Below, piece by piece: positions 39,987-51,000 of a stretch of 64,000 bases of DNA. The position numbers and the translations under genes were made by a program. Every line of letters starts with the position of its first letter. The first letter of the stretch is position 1. The stretch comes from Shewanella psychromarinicola (GTDB taxonomy: Bacteria; Pseudomonadota; Gammaproteobacteria; Enterobacterales; Shewanellaceae). Where the stretch lies: the NCBI RefSeq assembly GCF_003855155.1, contig NZ_CP034073.1:4588001-4652000 (forward strand). Reading direction: 5' to 3'. The notes under the pieces were generated by a model. It saw nothing but the letters and a program-made list of their open reading frames with translations, was not told the origin of the DNA and ran no database searches.

Positions 39987-40760
39987 ATGTTTGTCTTCGA
40001 ACTGCGTTTTGAATGTTTTGCCGACACCACCATTGAGGCGGCAGAAAAAGCCATTAATGCGTTTCTTGAAGCTCTTCGGGCTAATGGACAAATTCTTGGA
40101 CGTGAATTTGCGGTCGCCTTTAATGACGGCGAATTTAGGGCTCGTTTGTTATTACCCGAAAAAACCAGTCTGGCTAATCGCTATAATAGCCCTTGGGTAA
40201 AAGTGACATTAGCAGGCTTGACGGCAGCCAAACTATTGGCGCCTAGAGAAAAATTCATCGGCCAAGACATCAACTCTGAAGCCAGTAATACCGACGCCCC
40301 GTCATGGCAGGTGTTGTATACCAGTTATGTGCATATGTGTTCACCGCTTCGCAATGGCGATAATCTGCTGCCAATACCTTTATATCAACTGCCAGCAACT
40401 TTTAATGGCGATCATAAACGCATCATAAAATGGCAAACAGAATGGCAAGCGTGTGATGAACTGCAAATGGCAGCAGCTACAAAAGCTGAGTTTGCAGCAT
40501 TAGATGAAATAACTCGGACAGACAGTGACCTATTTAGACGCGGTTGGGATTTACGTGGCAGGATAGAATATTTAACTAACATCCCCACCTATTATTACTT
40601 ATACCGTGTGGGTGGCGAGTCATTAGAAAGCGAAATGAACAGGGAGTGTCCACGTTGTGGCTCACAGGCTTGGAAGCTGGAACAACCGCTTTTAGATCTA
40701 TTCCATTTTCGCTGTGAACCCTGCCGCATAGTGTCGAATTTATCTTGGGATCATCAATAA
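39987..40760 (+). CDS. DUF2310 zinc-ribbon protein
   Basis: A 257-residue protein with a C-terminal zinc ribbon: CPRCG (near 225) and CEPC (near 245). The rest matches the DUF2310 family, described as possibly nucleic-acid binding. It follows the coiled-coil gene with no gap, suggesting a joint role. It converges on syd across a terminator. Confidence 0.87.
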   Translation: MFVFELRFECFADTTIEAAEKAINAFLEALRANGQILGREFAVAFNDGEFRARLLLPEKTSLANRYNSPWVKVTLAGLTAAKLLAPREKFIGQDINSEASNTDAPSWQVLYTSYVHMCSPLRNGDNLLPIPLYQLPATFNGDHKRIIKWQTEWQACDELQMAAATKAEFAALDEITRTDSDLFRRGWDLRGRIEYLTNIPTYYYLYRVGGESLESEMNRECPRCGSQAWKLEQPLLDLFHFRCEPCRIVSNLSWDHQ

Positions 40761-40782
40761 GCAGATTAAAACACTCAGTAAC

Positions 40783-40813
40783 CACATCATTCAAAGACTG
40801 AACGATGTGTTTT
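40783..40813. terminator. terminator between the DUF2310 gene and syd
   Basis: Stem CACATCATTCA/TGAACGATGTG (one G-U pair) with a 5-nt loop and TTTT on the plus strand. It may serve both convergent genes. Confidence 0.65.
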
Positions 40814-40836
40814 GCTGCCATTTCAAAGTGTATATA

Positions 40837-41487
40837 TTATTGTTTACCGCGTAACGATTGCCACATGGTTTTGATCCGCTGCAAGATACCCGGATGATCG
40901 GCAACAATCTCAGTTTCTTCAATCGGTTTAACCGGCGGTTTTATCAGTGGAGATAGTTGCTGCAGAAATTCAGTTAATGACGGCGCAATTTGAGTGCTTT
41001 GTTTCTGGCCTGGTATTTCGATCCATACACTGCCATCATCGTTGTTTACCGTTAGCATTTGATCATCATCACCTGTTACACCAATAAACCAAGTAGATGG
41101 TTGTTTAAGCTTTTGTTTCATGATCAAATGGCCAATTACATTTTGTTGCAAATTCTCAAAGTCGGCTTGATTCCACGCTTGAATTAATTCACCGTCGCCA
41201 AACGAGGCCGTAAACGGTAATGGTGCTGAAAAATATTGGCCATAAAATGCATGAATATCTTGGTGTAACTGAATATTTAATGCATGCTCCACATTGCTAA
41301 AATCAGCTGCATTATCCCGTTTAACAGGCTGCCAGAACACTATTTCATCGCGATTTGCATCAAACGTTCCTTGAATACATATTGAGTCTTCGCCCAAAGG
41401 ATAATAGCGCGGAAATTCAGATAAAGTATCTTGATAAGATTTAAGATAGTTTTTTATAAAGCAATCTAATGCAGATGAACAAGACAC
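40837..41487 (-). CDS. syd: SecY-interacting protein Syd
   Basis: Peripheral inner-membrane protein that binds SecY and is thought to check faulty translocons. The 216-residue protein has the Syd pattern YPLGEDSICIQG, LHQDIHAFYG and LIMKQKLKQPSTWFIG, plus a C-terminal extension of about 35 residues compared with E. coli. It is divergent from queF with 54 bp between, a neighbour pair also found in E. coli. Confidence 0.94.
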   Translation of the reverse strand: MSCSSALDCFIKNYLKSYQDTLSEFPRYYPLGEDSICIQGTFDANRDEIVFWQPVKRDNAADFSNVEHALNIQLHQDIHAFYGQYFSAPLPFTASFGDGELIQAWNQADFENLQQNVIGHLIMKQKLKQPSTWFIGVTGDDDQMLTVNNDDGSVWIEIPGQKQSTQIAPSLTEFLQQLSPLIKPPVKPIEETEIVADHPGILQRIKTMWQSLRGKQ

Positions 41488-41541
41488 TTAAGCCACTCGT
41501 AGTTTATAATAAAACCATATTTTGACACGGAATCCGATTAG

Positions 41542-42399
41542 ATGACACACAATCACGACCCTTATAGTGATGCAGCAGCATTAAAAGGCTTAACATTAGG
41601 CCAAGCAACTGCTTATCAAGCTGAGTATGACGCGTCACTGCTGCAAGGGGTTCCACGTAAACTTAACCGAGATGCTATTGAATTAAGTGGTCAACTCCCT
41701 TTTCACGGTACCGATATTTGGACCGGATATGAATTGTCTTGGCTTAATGCTAAAGGCAAGCCTGTTGTTGCCATTTTGGAAGTTCAGTTAGATATCAACA
41801 GTGTCAATTTGATTGAATCTAAATCTTTTAAACTGTACTTAAATAGTTTTAACCAAACTAAGTTTGACAGTGTCGAAGCCGTACAAGAAACCTTAAGCCG
41901 CGATTTAGCCGCTTGTGCCCAAGGTGATATGACCGTAAAAGTCATCGAACCTAAGCATTTTAATCTTGAACGTATTATTGATTTACCGGGTACTTGTATT
42001 GATGACTTGGATATTGAAGTCGACGAATACGCATTTAATCCAGATCATTTAATCGGTGGTACAGATCCTGACAAAAACGTGGCGGAAACACTAAATTCAA
42101 ATTTATTGAAGTCTAATTGTTTAATCACCTCACAGCCTGACTGGGGCAGTGTGATGATCCGTTATCAAGGCCCTAAAATTGATCGTGAAAAACTGCTGCG
42201 CTATTTAATCTCTTTCCGCCAGCACAATGAATTTCACGAGCAATGCGTTGAGCGTATCTTTGTCGACTTAAAAAAATACTGCCAGTGCACTAAGTTAACC
42301 GTTTATGCGCGTTATACCCGTCGCGGTGGCTTAGACATCAACCCATATCGCAGTGACTTTGAAAACCCACCAGAATCAAACCGCCTTGCGAGACAATAA
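41542..42399 (+). CDS. queF: NADPH-dependent 7-cyano-7-deazaguanine reductase
   Basis: Reduces preQ0 to preQ1 in queuosine synthesis. The 285-residue long (two-domain) form has [13 protein letters not shown] in the N-terminal tunnel-fold unit and the catalytic Cys in [14 protein letters not shown] terminator follows. Confidence 0.96.
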   Translation: MTHNHDPYSDAAALKGLTLGQATAYQAEYDASLLQGVPRKLNRDAIELSGQLPFHGTDIWTGYELSWLNAKGKPVVAILEVQLDINSVNLIESKSFKLYLNSFNQTKFDSVEAVQETLSRDLAACAQGDMTVKVIEPKHFNLERIIDLPGTCIDDLDIEVDEYAFNPDHLIGGTDPDKNVAETLNSNLLKSNCLITSQPDWGSVMIRYQGPKIDREKLLRYLISFRQHNEFHEQCVERIFVDLKKYCQCTKLTVYARYTRRGGLDINPYRSDFENPPESNRLARQ

Positions 42400-42430
42400 T
42401 CGCCGTAGCGGTTATCAGTATTCGCTAAAA

Positions 42431-42457
42431 ACCAATCTCACTGAGGTTGGTTTTTTT
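42431..42457 (+). terminator. terminator after queF
   Basis: Stem ACCAATCTC/GAGGTTGGT (one G-U pair), 3-nt loop, then a run of T. Confidence 0.85.
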
Positions 42458-42500
42458 GTAAGTGATGAGTGAATGATAATAGAGTTAAGCGTTTTTAGCT

Positions 42501-43409
42501 TTATGGCAATATATCAGCGAGGCTTAATTGATAACATAATGGTGTATCAAAAATCGCAAGCGGGTTGGGTGTAGTTGTCGCCATCAATTGATTCGCCAAA
42601 CCTAAGGTAACGGCAAAACGGTATGTTTGATCAAGTCGTCCCATCACCGTCTGCCAAGTTATCTTTGTCGCAACATCTTGAGGATTAGTAAAATGCAGCT
42701 TAACGGCTTGGCATAATGCTATTAATTGACTCTGATTATCAAGCATTTGTTTATCAACTGAGAGTAAATCAATACTGCGCGGTGTTGCCTGACTAAAATC
42801 AACCGCAAACGATTTAAGCGACAATGCCAGCCCCAAGCCGCGTGCTTTTATGTAAGACTCTTTCACCGCCCATAAATCAAAAAAACGTTGCCGCTGTAAT
42901 GATGGTGGTAATTGCAACAAAGCATCAGTTTCAGCTTGGGTGAAATAATGATTTAAAATAGGCACAATATCTGTACTGCCTCGTTCACGTTCAATATCAA
43001 CCCCAAAACTCACATCGGAGTCGGCTTTAAACGCTTGTCCACCTGTAACCACGCCAATCATCAACCACTCGCCGCTGTGGCTTATATTAAAATGTAGCCC
43101 AGTTTGAGCCAATAAATCATCGCTAAGCGCTGGTTTACCTTTGTCACCATAACGAAAACGCCACTCGTGGGGTTTTCGCTCACTATGCAGTGATAATACC
43201 GCCCTAAGCGCGATACGAACTTGCAACGCATTATGACGCGCCGACACGCTTTTATAGCGGCCAACCTTGGCGACTTCATCAGCACTTAACCAACCTAAGG
43301 CTAAACCTGCATCATAATCTGCAGTTGAAAACCCACCATCAAGTCGCACAAAGTAAATATGCGGCTTAGCAAGCGAGTCTAATTGGGATATCGAAAAAGT
43401 GGCAGGCAT
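42501..43409 (-). CDS. pfaE: PUFA synthase phosphopantetheinyl transferase
   Basis: Sfp-type 4'-phosphopantetheinyl transferase that activates the ACP domains of PfaA. Of about 302 residues, the family motifs GVDIERER (metal-binding Asp/Glu) and FFDLWAVKESYIKARG are intact, together with LHFNISHSGEW. It is divergent from and 768 bp away from pfaR, the normal pfaE position in Shewanella-type pfa loci. I give the ATG at 43409; the frame extends to a TTG at 43421. Neither has a strong ribosome binding site, and a TTG start would match use of rare starts elsewhere in this locus. Confidence 0.92.
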   Translation of the reverse strand: MPATFSISQLDSLAKPHIYFVRLDGGFSTADYDAGLALGWLSADEVAKVGRYKSVSARHNALQVRIALRAVLSLHSERKPHEWRFRYGDKGKPALSDDLLAQTGLHFNISHSGEWLMIGVVTGGQAFKADSDVSFGVDIERERGSTDIVPILNHYFTQAETDALLQLPPSLQRQRFFDLWAVKESYIKARGLGLALSLKSFAVDFSQATPRSIDLLSVDKQMLDNQSQLIALCQAVKLHFTNPQDVATKITWQTVMGRLDQTYRFAVTLGLANQLMATTTPNPLAIFDTPLCYQLSLADILP

Positions 43410-43421
43410 TAAAGCAAACAA

Positions 43422-44176
43422 AACTCAGTTAAATGGCGATACGGCTAAATTACCTTAATAAGCCCTCTTCAGCGAGGAATTTGTCAATAATCGCGATGAT
43501 TCTCAATTGACGCGAAAAATAGTATTAGCATTAACATAATGCTAATTTCCATGGGTAACCCCCAGACTTCACGCCTAAGGTGAATGCTAATAATCTCATA
43601 CGAAGATTATGTGCTTACCCACATTCTAAGCAGTCTGTCCTCCGAGTAAAATCATTGTTAGTAGAGGATAACTACTAGACGATAGCTAATAATTCATTAC
43701 GAATAAATTATTGATCTACTTTACAATATACCAATAAACCTAATCAATTTTATGAGCAAATAAAGGGTGATATTAATCCATCCGTTATAATACAAAAAGT
43801 CAGCGTTGAGTTAGCATGTTAAACCACAATAGAACATTGAACCACCAACAAGCGATTCGATTAATAATCATATATAACAGTAGCATAAGCATGGACGATA
43901 TTGTTTTACCTACATAATGGATAATAGAATATCACAAGACACCCGTTTCAAATTACGAGCTTTGTATCTATAAAGAGGGCTTTTAAGCGACACGTTACGT
44001 GTTTTTAGTCTCGGGTGATTGTATCGGAGTGAAACCTCAGGTAATCTGCTTTGTGCTAAAAAAAGCATAAATGGATATTTAGACTAATTTTTATCTTCTT
44101 TAAGTATGACTTAAGTAAGTATGGGTAAGTTTAAATGCGCTAAAGTCTCAATAGATTATTTGGAATCCCTGTCTAG
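43422..44176. promoter_or_regulatory. divergent pfaE/pfaR control region
   Basis: A 755-bp AT-rich gap with no credible gene. The strongest element is a 23-bp palindrome at 43524-43546 (arms ATTAGCATTA/TAATGCTAAT, spacer ACA). The half-site AATGCTAAT recurs as a direct copy at 43583-43591, directly followed by a 7-bp inverted repeat (ATAATCT/AGATTAT, 43590-43610). Closer to pfaR is ACACG-TTA-CGTGT near 43990. These are candidate operators; promoters cannot be fixed by eye. Confidence 0.5.
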
Positions 44177-45058
44177 ATGACAAAAAAGATAACTACACAT
44201 CCAGAGTCGAGTCTATTTGAGGGTAAGCCTGGTAAAAAAACGGTTAATCACCGTAACGCGACGACAACGCCGGAGATGCGTCAATTTATTCAGCAATCCG
44301 ATTACAGCGTCAGCCAATTATCAAAAATCCTCAATATCAGCGAAGCCACCGTGCGTAAGTGGCGTAAACGTGACTCAATTGATAACACCCCAAACACCCC
44401 GCACAAACTCAACACGACACTATCCCCAATGGAAGAGTACGTGATGCTGGGCCTGCGTTATCAATTAAAGATGCCCTTAGACAGGTTATTAAAAGTCACC
44501 CAACAATTTATCAACCCCAATGTCTCTCGCTCCGGCCTTGCCCGCTGCTTAAAACGCTTTGGGGTGTCAAAACTCGACGAATTTGATAGCCCTTTTGTGC
44601 CAGAAAAATTCTTCAATCAGCTGCCGATCACTCAGGGCGCAAATATTCAAACCTATACCGTTAACCCGCAGACTTTAGCTGACACCTTGGCCCTACCGAG
44701 TCCAGATCCGGACAACGTAGTACAAGTGGTGTCGTTAAGTATTCCGCCTCAACTAACAGAACAACATGCCTATTCCGTTCTGCTTGGGGTCGATTTTAAG
44801 TCTGACTGGGTTTACCTCGATATTTACCAAGACAGCCATACCCAGGCGAGTAATCGCTATATTACGCATGTCTTAAAGCACGGACCGTTTCATTTACGTA
44901 AGTTATTGGTTCGCAACTATCACACTTTTCTTGCTCGATTTCCTGGAGCAGGTCAGCCAGCCGCAGTATCCACTAGCACCACTCATGCAGCTGGATCCCA
45001 ACACCAGATAACTGAACCTCAGTTATCAAACGGAGACTCATATGAGCCAATCCAGTAA
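44177..45058 (+). CDS. pfaR: pfa locus regulator PfaR, transposase-derived
   Basis: A 293-residue protein in the position of the pfaR regulator of marine PUFA loci. It has a helix-turn-helix (YSVSQLSKILNISEATVRKW, about 42-61), a second helical DNA-binding unit ending LARCLKRFGVSKLDEF, and a C-terminal region shaped like the start of an rve integrase core (SVLLGVDFKSDWVYLDIY). The layout is that of IS481-type transposases. The second catalytic position that would read TDNG reads VRNY (KLLVRNYHTF), and the part bearing the third acid is missing. It overlaps pfaA by 17 nt, so the regulator and synthase are co-transcribed. Regulatory role is from the family; DNA targets are unknown. Confidence 0.85.
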   Translation: MTKKITTHPESSLFEGKPGKKTVNHRNATTTPEMRQFIQQSDYSVSQLSKILNISEATVRKWRKRDSIDNTPNTPHKLNTTLSPMEEYVMLGLRYQLKMPLDRLLKVTQQFINPNVSRSGLARCLKRFGVSKLDEFDSPFVPEKFFNQLPITQGANIQTYTVNPQTLADTLALPSPDPDNVVQVVSLSIPPQLTEQHAYSVLLGVDFKSDWVYLDIYQDSHTQASNRYITHVLKHGPFHLRKLLVRNYHTFLARFPGAGQPAAVSTSTTHAAGSQHQITEPQLSNGDSYEPIQ

Positions 45059-48000
45059 TATAGATAAGCGTTTAAACAAACGCTTAAAAGACATGCCTGT
45101 CGCCATTGTCGGCATGGCCAGTATTTTTGCAAACTCACGCTATTTAAACAAATTTTGGGATTTAATCAGCGAAAAAATTGATGCCATTATCGACGTTCCA
45201 GAAACCCATTGGAATGCTGAAGATTACTACAATGCCGATAAATCAATGGCCGATAAAACTTACTGTAAACGCGGTGGTTTTTTACCTGAAGTCGATTTCA
45301 ATCCAATGGAATTTGGCCTGCCACCTAACATCCTCGAACTAACAGACACCTCGCAACTATTATCGTTAGTGGTTGCCAAAGAAGTGCTAGCGGATGCTGG
45401 TATTGATGCACAGTACGATACCGATCGCATCGGTATTACACTGGGCGTCGGCGGTGGTCAAAAGCTCAATCATAGCCTAAGTGGTCGTTTGCAATACCCT
45501 ATACTCAAAAAAGTATTTAAAAATAGCGGTCTAAGCGACGAAGACACCGATATGTTGATCAAAAAGTTTCAGGATCAATATATTCACTGGGAAGAGAACT
45601 CATTTCCAGGATCCCTCGGCAATGTGATTGCTGGTCGTATCGCTAACCGCTTTGATTTAGGCGGCATGAATTGTGTTGTTGACGCCGCTTGTGCGGGATC
45701 GTTGGCGGCTATGCGTATGGCCATCACTGAGTTAGTTGAAGGTCGCAGTGACATGATGCTCACCGGTGGCGTGTGTACCGACAACTCTCCATCAATGTAC
45801 ATGAGCTTTTCAAAAACACCGGCATTTACCACTAATGACACCATTCAACCTTTCGATATTGATTCAAAAGGCATGATGATTGGTGAAGGTATTGGCATGA
45901 TGGCGCTTAAACGCCTTGATGATGCTGAACGCGATGGTGACCGCATTTATGCTGTTATCAAAGGCGTTGGCTCGTCATCTGATGGTAAATTTAAAAGTAT
46001 TTATGCACCTCGCCCAGAAGGCCAAGCTAAAGCATTAAGACGTGCTTATGATGATGCCGGTTTTGCACCGAACACTGTTGGCTTAATTGAAGCCCACGGT
46101 ACCGGTACTGCAGCTGGCGATGTGGCAGAATTTAATGGCCTGAAATCGGTGTTTACTGAAGATAATGATACCCAACAGCACATTGCCCTTGGGTCGGTTA
46201 AATCACAAGTAGGTCACACTAAATCGACAGCAGGAACCGCTGGGGTCATTAAAGTCGCGCTGGCGCTGCATCATAAAGTATTGCCTCCGACCATTAACGT
46301 CAGTAAGCCGAATCCAAAATTAAACATTCAGGACTCGCCATTTTATTTAAACACTGAAACCCGTCCATGGTTGCCAAGAGCAGACAATACCCCGCGTCGC
46401 GCCGGTATTAGTGCCTTTGGTTTTGGCGGCACTAACTTCCACATTGTGTTGGAAGAGTATCGTCAAGAACATGTTCGAGGTGATAAGTATCGTCAACGTT
46501 CAGTGCCACAAACGCTGTTAATCCATGGGCAAAACAAAGCCGCATTACAGGCTCAATTAACGGCACTTCAAGCTGAAGTTAATGGCGTTGATACCACACA
46601 GCAAAATCGTCAAGAAATTGTGTTAGCCGACTTAGGCAAACGATTTGCCTTAAATACCATCGCCCCAAATGCGGCACGCATAGGCTTAGTCGTTGCTTCA
46701 TTAGCAGACTTAACCGTTCAGCTAACGCAAGCGCAAGCGCAGTTAAGCTCAAATACTGCAGACAGCTGGCAATTACCTTCAGGCACAAGTTATCGCGCGC
46801 AAGCATTGATCCATCCTGAATCGGCAAGCCATAAAGTGGCGGCATTATTTGCCGGACAAGGGGCACAGTATCTAAACATGGGTGCAGATTTAGCCTGTTT
46901 GTATCCAGAAATGCGTCAACAACTGATGCAGGCCGATAAGGTATTTGCCCAACATAAGCAAACACAATTGTCACAAGTTATGTACCCAAATCCTGCTTTT
47001 GAAGCCGACGATATTGCCGCACAACACGCAGCATTAACCAATACAGCTAATGCCCAAAGTGCTATTGGTGCGGTGAGCATGGGCCAATATGCATTATTGA
47101 CTCAAGCAGGTTTTACCGCCGACATGGTTGCTGGTCATAGTTTTGGTGAATTGTCAGCATTATGTGCTGCAGGCGTTATTAGCCAAGCTGATTATTATCA
47201 ATTGGCCTTTGCTCGTGGCCAAGCAATGGCTGCCACGCCTAAAGATCAAGACGCTGGGGTCATGTACGCGATTATTGTTCCGGCTCAATCGGTTGAGCAA
47301 GGCACAGAACAAGTTGAAAAGTGCATCAGTGCATTCGAAGGCGTCAAGGTGGCTAATTACAATGCACCGACCCAACTTGTTATTGCAGGGCCAACAGCAT
47401 CATGCACCTTAGCGGCACAAGCTATCACCACCGAGCTGGGCTTTAAAGCGATTGCCCTGCCCGTTTCTGGCGCGTTCCACACCCCATTGGTGGCACATGC
47501 TCAGCAACCCTTTGCAGCCGCAATCGGCAAGGTCAAATTTGCCAAGCCCAAATTGAGTCTTTATGCCAACGGCACCGGCAAAGCATATCCTAATGATCCC
47601 AAAGCAATCAAGGCGGCATTGACTGATCATATGCTGCAATCGGTTCGTTTTAGCGAGCAATTAACAGCTATGTACGACGCTGGCGCACGGGTATTTGTTG
47701 AGTTTGGTCCGAAAAACATTCTCCAAAAACTGGTTGAGGCAACATTAGGCAATAAAGCTGAGCCTGTGAGTGTGGTTAGCTTAAATCCCAATCCAAAGGG
47801 CAGCAGTGATACCCAACTGCGTCAAGCTGCTTGCCAGCTTGCAGTGTTAGGTATGACGTTAACTGAGGTTGACCCATATCAAGCGCCTATCGCTGAGCTT
47901 GCAAAAGTCTCACCGATGAACGTCAAGTTAACTGCCAGCAATTATATTAGTCCCAACACCCAAGCCAAAATGAACAAGTCACTTCAAACTGGCACAGTTA

Positions 48001-51000
48001 CCAGCCAGACAGTGGAAGTGCCAGTCGAGAAAGTAGTGGAAAAAATTGTGGAAAAAGAAGTCATTAAAACTGAATATATTGAAGTGCCAGCAACATCCGC
48101 ACCAGCATCTGCAGTAGCTGCACCTTTAGCTGCAGCAGCTCCTATAGCTAAAGCTCAACCGGTTCGCTCAAATGTGTCAGCGTCTGCCGATAGTATCGGT
48201 GCATTTTTTGCTGCGCAGCAACAAACAGCTGAATTACATCAGCAGTTTTTAGCTATCCCACAGCAATATGGTGATACCTTTGTTCACCTGATGACAGCCC
48301 AAGCACAAATGGCGTCATCGGGATTAGCCATTCCAGAAAGCTTGCAACGTTCGATGGAGATGTTCCACCAGCATCAAGCACAAACATTGCAAAGTCATAC
48401 GCAATTCTTAACACTGCAAGCACAAGCAAGCCAAGCTGCATTAGCCATGTTGCAAGGGCAAACGCCAGCGGCTATGCCTGCATCAGTATCTGCTGCATCA
48501 GTACAACCTGCTTTTGTGCAGTCAAACCACATAGCTCAAGCAGCAATACCTTCGCCAGTGGTAGCACCTGTTGCTCCAGCTTCAGCTCAGGTTCAAACAG
48601 CTCAAGCGGCTCAAGCGGTTCAATCTCAACCGACAGCCAGTATACCTGTTCAAGCTCCTGTGGCTCAGCAAGTTAGCTCAGCAGCGGTTTCTGTACCAAC
48701 AGCCGGACTAACACAGCAACAAGTGTTAGACACTATGCTCAATGTGGTCGCCGACAAAACCGGTTACCCAACTGAAATGCTCGAGCTTGGTATGGATATG
48801 GAAGCCGATTTAGGTATCGACTCCATTAAGCGCGTTGAAATTTTAGGCACAGTGCAAGAAGAGCTTCCAGGCTTACCGGAACTGAGCCCAGAAGATTTAG
48901 CCGAATGTCGCACCTTGGGTGAAATCGTTAGCTACATGCAAACCAAATTGCCTGCTGCTAACGCGGTTGCTGTCGCGTCAACGGGATCAACCTCGGTAGA
49001 AACTGCTGCACCGGCATCAACTGACTTAACAGCTGAAAACGTCCAGCGTACTATGCTCAATGTGGTTGCCGACAAAACTGGTTACCCAACCGAAATGCTT
49101 GAACTTGGCATGGACATGGAAGCCGATTTAGGTATCGACTCCATTAAGCGCGTCGAAATTTTAGGCACAGTACAAGATGAACTTCCAGGTTTACCAGAAC
49201 TGAGCCCAGAAGATTTAGCCGAGTGCCGCACCTTGGGCGAAATCGTTAGCTACATGCAAACTAAATTGCCAGCTGCCAGCACAGTAGCTCCAGCATCAAT
49301 TGCATCTGCGCCAGCAGCAGGTTTAAACGCAGAAAGCGTTCAGCGCACCATGTTAGCTGTGGTTGCCGACAAAACCGGTTACCCAACTGAAATGCTTGAA
49401 CTTGGCATGGACATGGAAGCAGACCTTGGTATCGACTCGATTAAGCGCGTCGAAATTCTAGGCACAGTACAAGATGAGCTACCAGGCTTACCTGAGCTGA
49501 ACCCAGAAGATTTAGCCGAGTGTCGCACCTTGGGCGAAATCGTCAGCTATATGCAAACCAAACTGCCTGCGGCCAGCACAGTCGCTCCAGTAGCAACGGT
49601 ATCTTCATCAGCACCTGCAACAACGGGCTTGAGTGCTGATACTGTATTAAGCACCATGATGTCAGTGGTAGCCGACAAAACCGGTTACCCAGCTGAAATG
49701 CTTGAACTGAGCATGGATATGGAAGCCGACCTCGGCATCGATTCCATCAAGCGGGTTGAAATTCTAGGTACAGTGCAAGACGAACTACCCGGTTTACCAG
49801 AACTGAACCCAGAAGATTTAGCCGAGTGTCGCACCTTAGGTGAAATTGTCAGCTACATGCAGACTAAACTGCCTGCAGCCAACACGGTTACTGCAGCATC
49901 AACAGGATCAACATCGGTAACAGCAGGGTCTATCACTGCTGCACCTGAATCAACCAGCTTAAGCGCAGAAAACGTCCAGCGTACGATGTTAAGCGTGGTC
50001 GCCGACAAAACCGGTTACCCTGCTGAAATGCTTGAACTGAGTATGGACATGGAAGCCGATTTAGGTATCGACTCCATTAAGCGCGTCGAGATTTTAGGCA
50101 CAGTGCAAGATGAGCTGCCAGGCTTACCAGAACTGAACCCTGAAGATTTAGCCGAGTGTCGCACCTTAGGTGAAATTGTCAGCTACATGCAGACCAAGCT
50201 GCCTGCTGCTGGCATAGTTGCCGAAGTAGTAACCCCAGCATTAAGCGCAAACAAGCTTGAATTAGACACCACAACATTACCTCCACATAGCGAGGTAGCG
50301 CTAAAAAAGTTACCAGCGACGGATAAACTCCTAGATTGTTTTTCAACAGCAACTTGTATTGTCATCACAGACGATGGCCACAACGCAGGTTTACTGGCTG
50401 AAAAGCTCAATGCAAAGGGATTAACCGTCGCCGTTATTCGTCACCCACAAACCATCAGTGTGGCGCATTCGCCATTAAGCAGTGATATTAAAAGCTACAC
50501 CTTGAATAGCATTGATGATGCACAAATTGCCAAGGTCATTGCCGATATTAAGGCCGACATTGGTGCTGAACAGGCCATTGCGGGCTTTGTTCATTTGCAG
50601 CCGCAAGCCACAGCCAACAGCAGCGAATTAATGTCGTGCACGGTTGCCGCTAAAGCTGCGGTCGACAATGCATTTTTATGGGCCAAGCATCTGCACCCAG
50701 AATTCGCTAAGCCAACATCTTCACGCTTATGCTACTTTACTGTGAGTCGTTTAGACGGTGGGTTTGGCTACTTAGATAATAGCCAATTAGCGACAGCAGA
50801 ACTTAATCAAGCAGCCTTGTCTGGGCTTAGCAAAACCTTAAGCCATGAGTGGCCACAGGTGTTTTGCCGCGCCTTAGACATTGCTAATAACCTTGATGCA
50901 AGCGCCTTTGCTGATGCTATCGTAGCAGAGTTGTTTGATATCGATGGTGCCAATGCAAGCGAAGATCGCATTAACGAAGTGGGGATCAGTCAGCAAGGCC

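Noticed and set aside
44177..45058. active insertion sequence at pfaR
   Set aside because: Catalytic residues and the core's end are missing, no terminal repeats are seen, and the gene overlaps pfaA.
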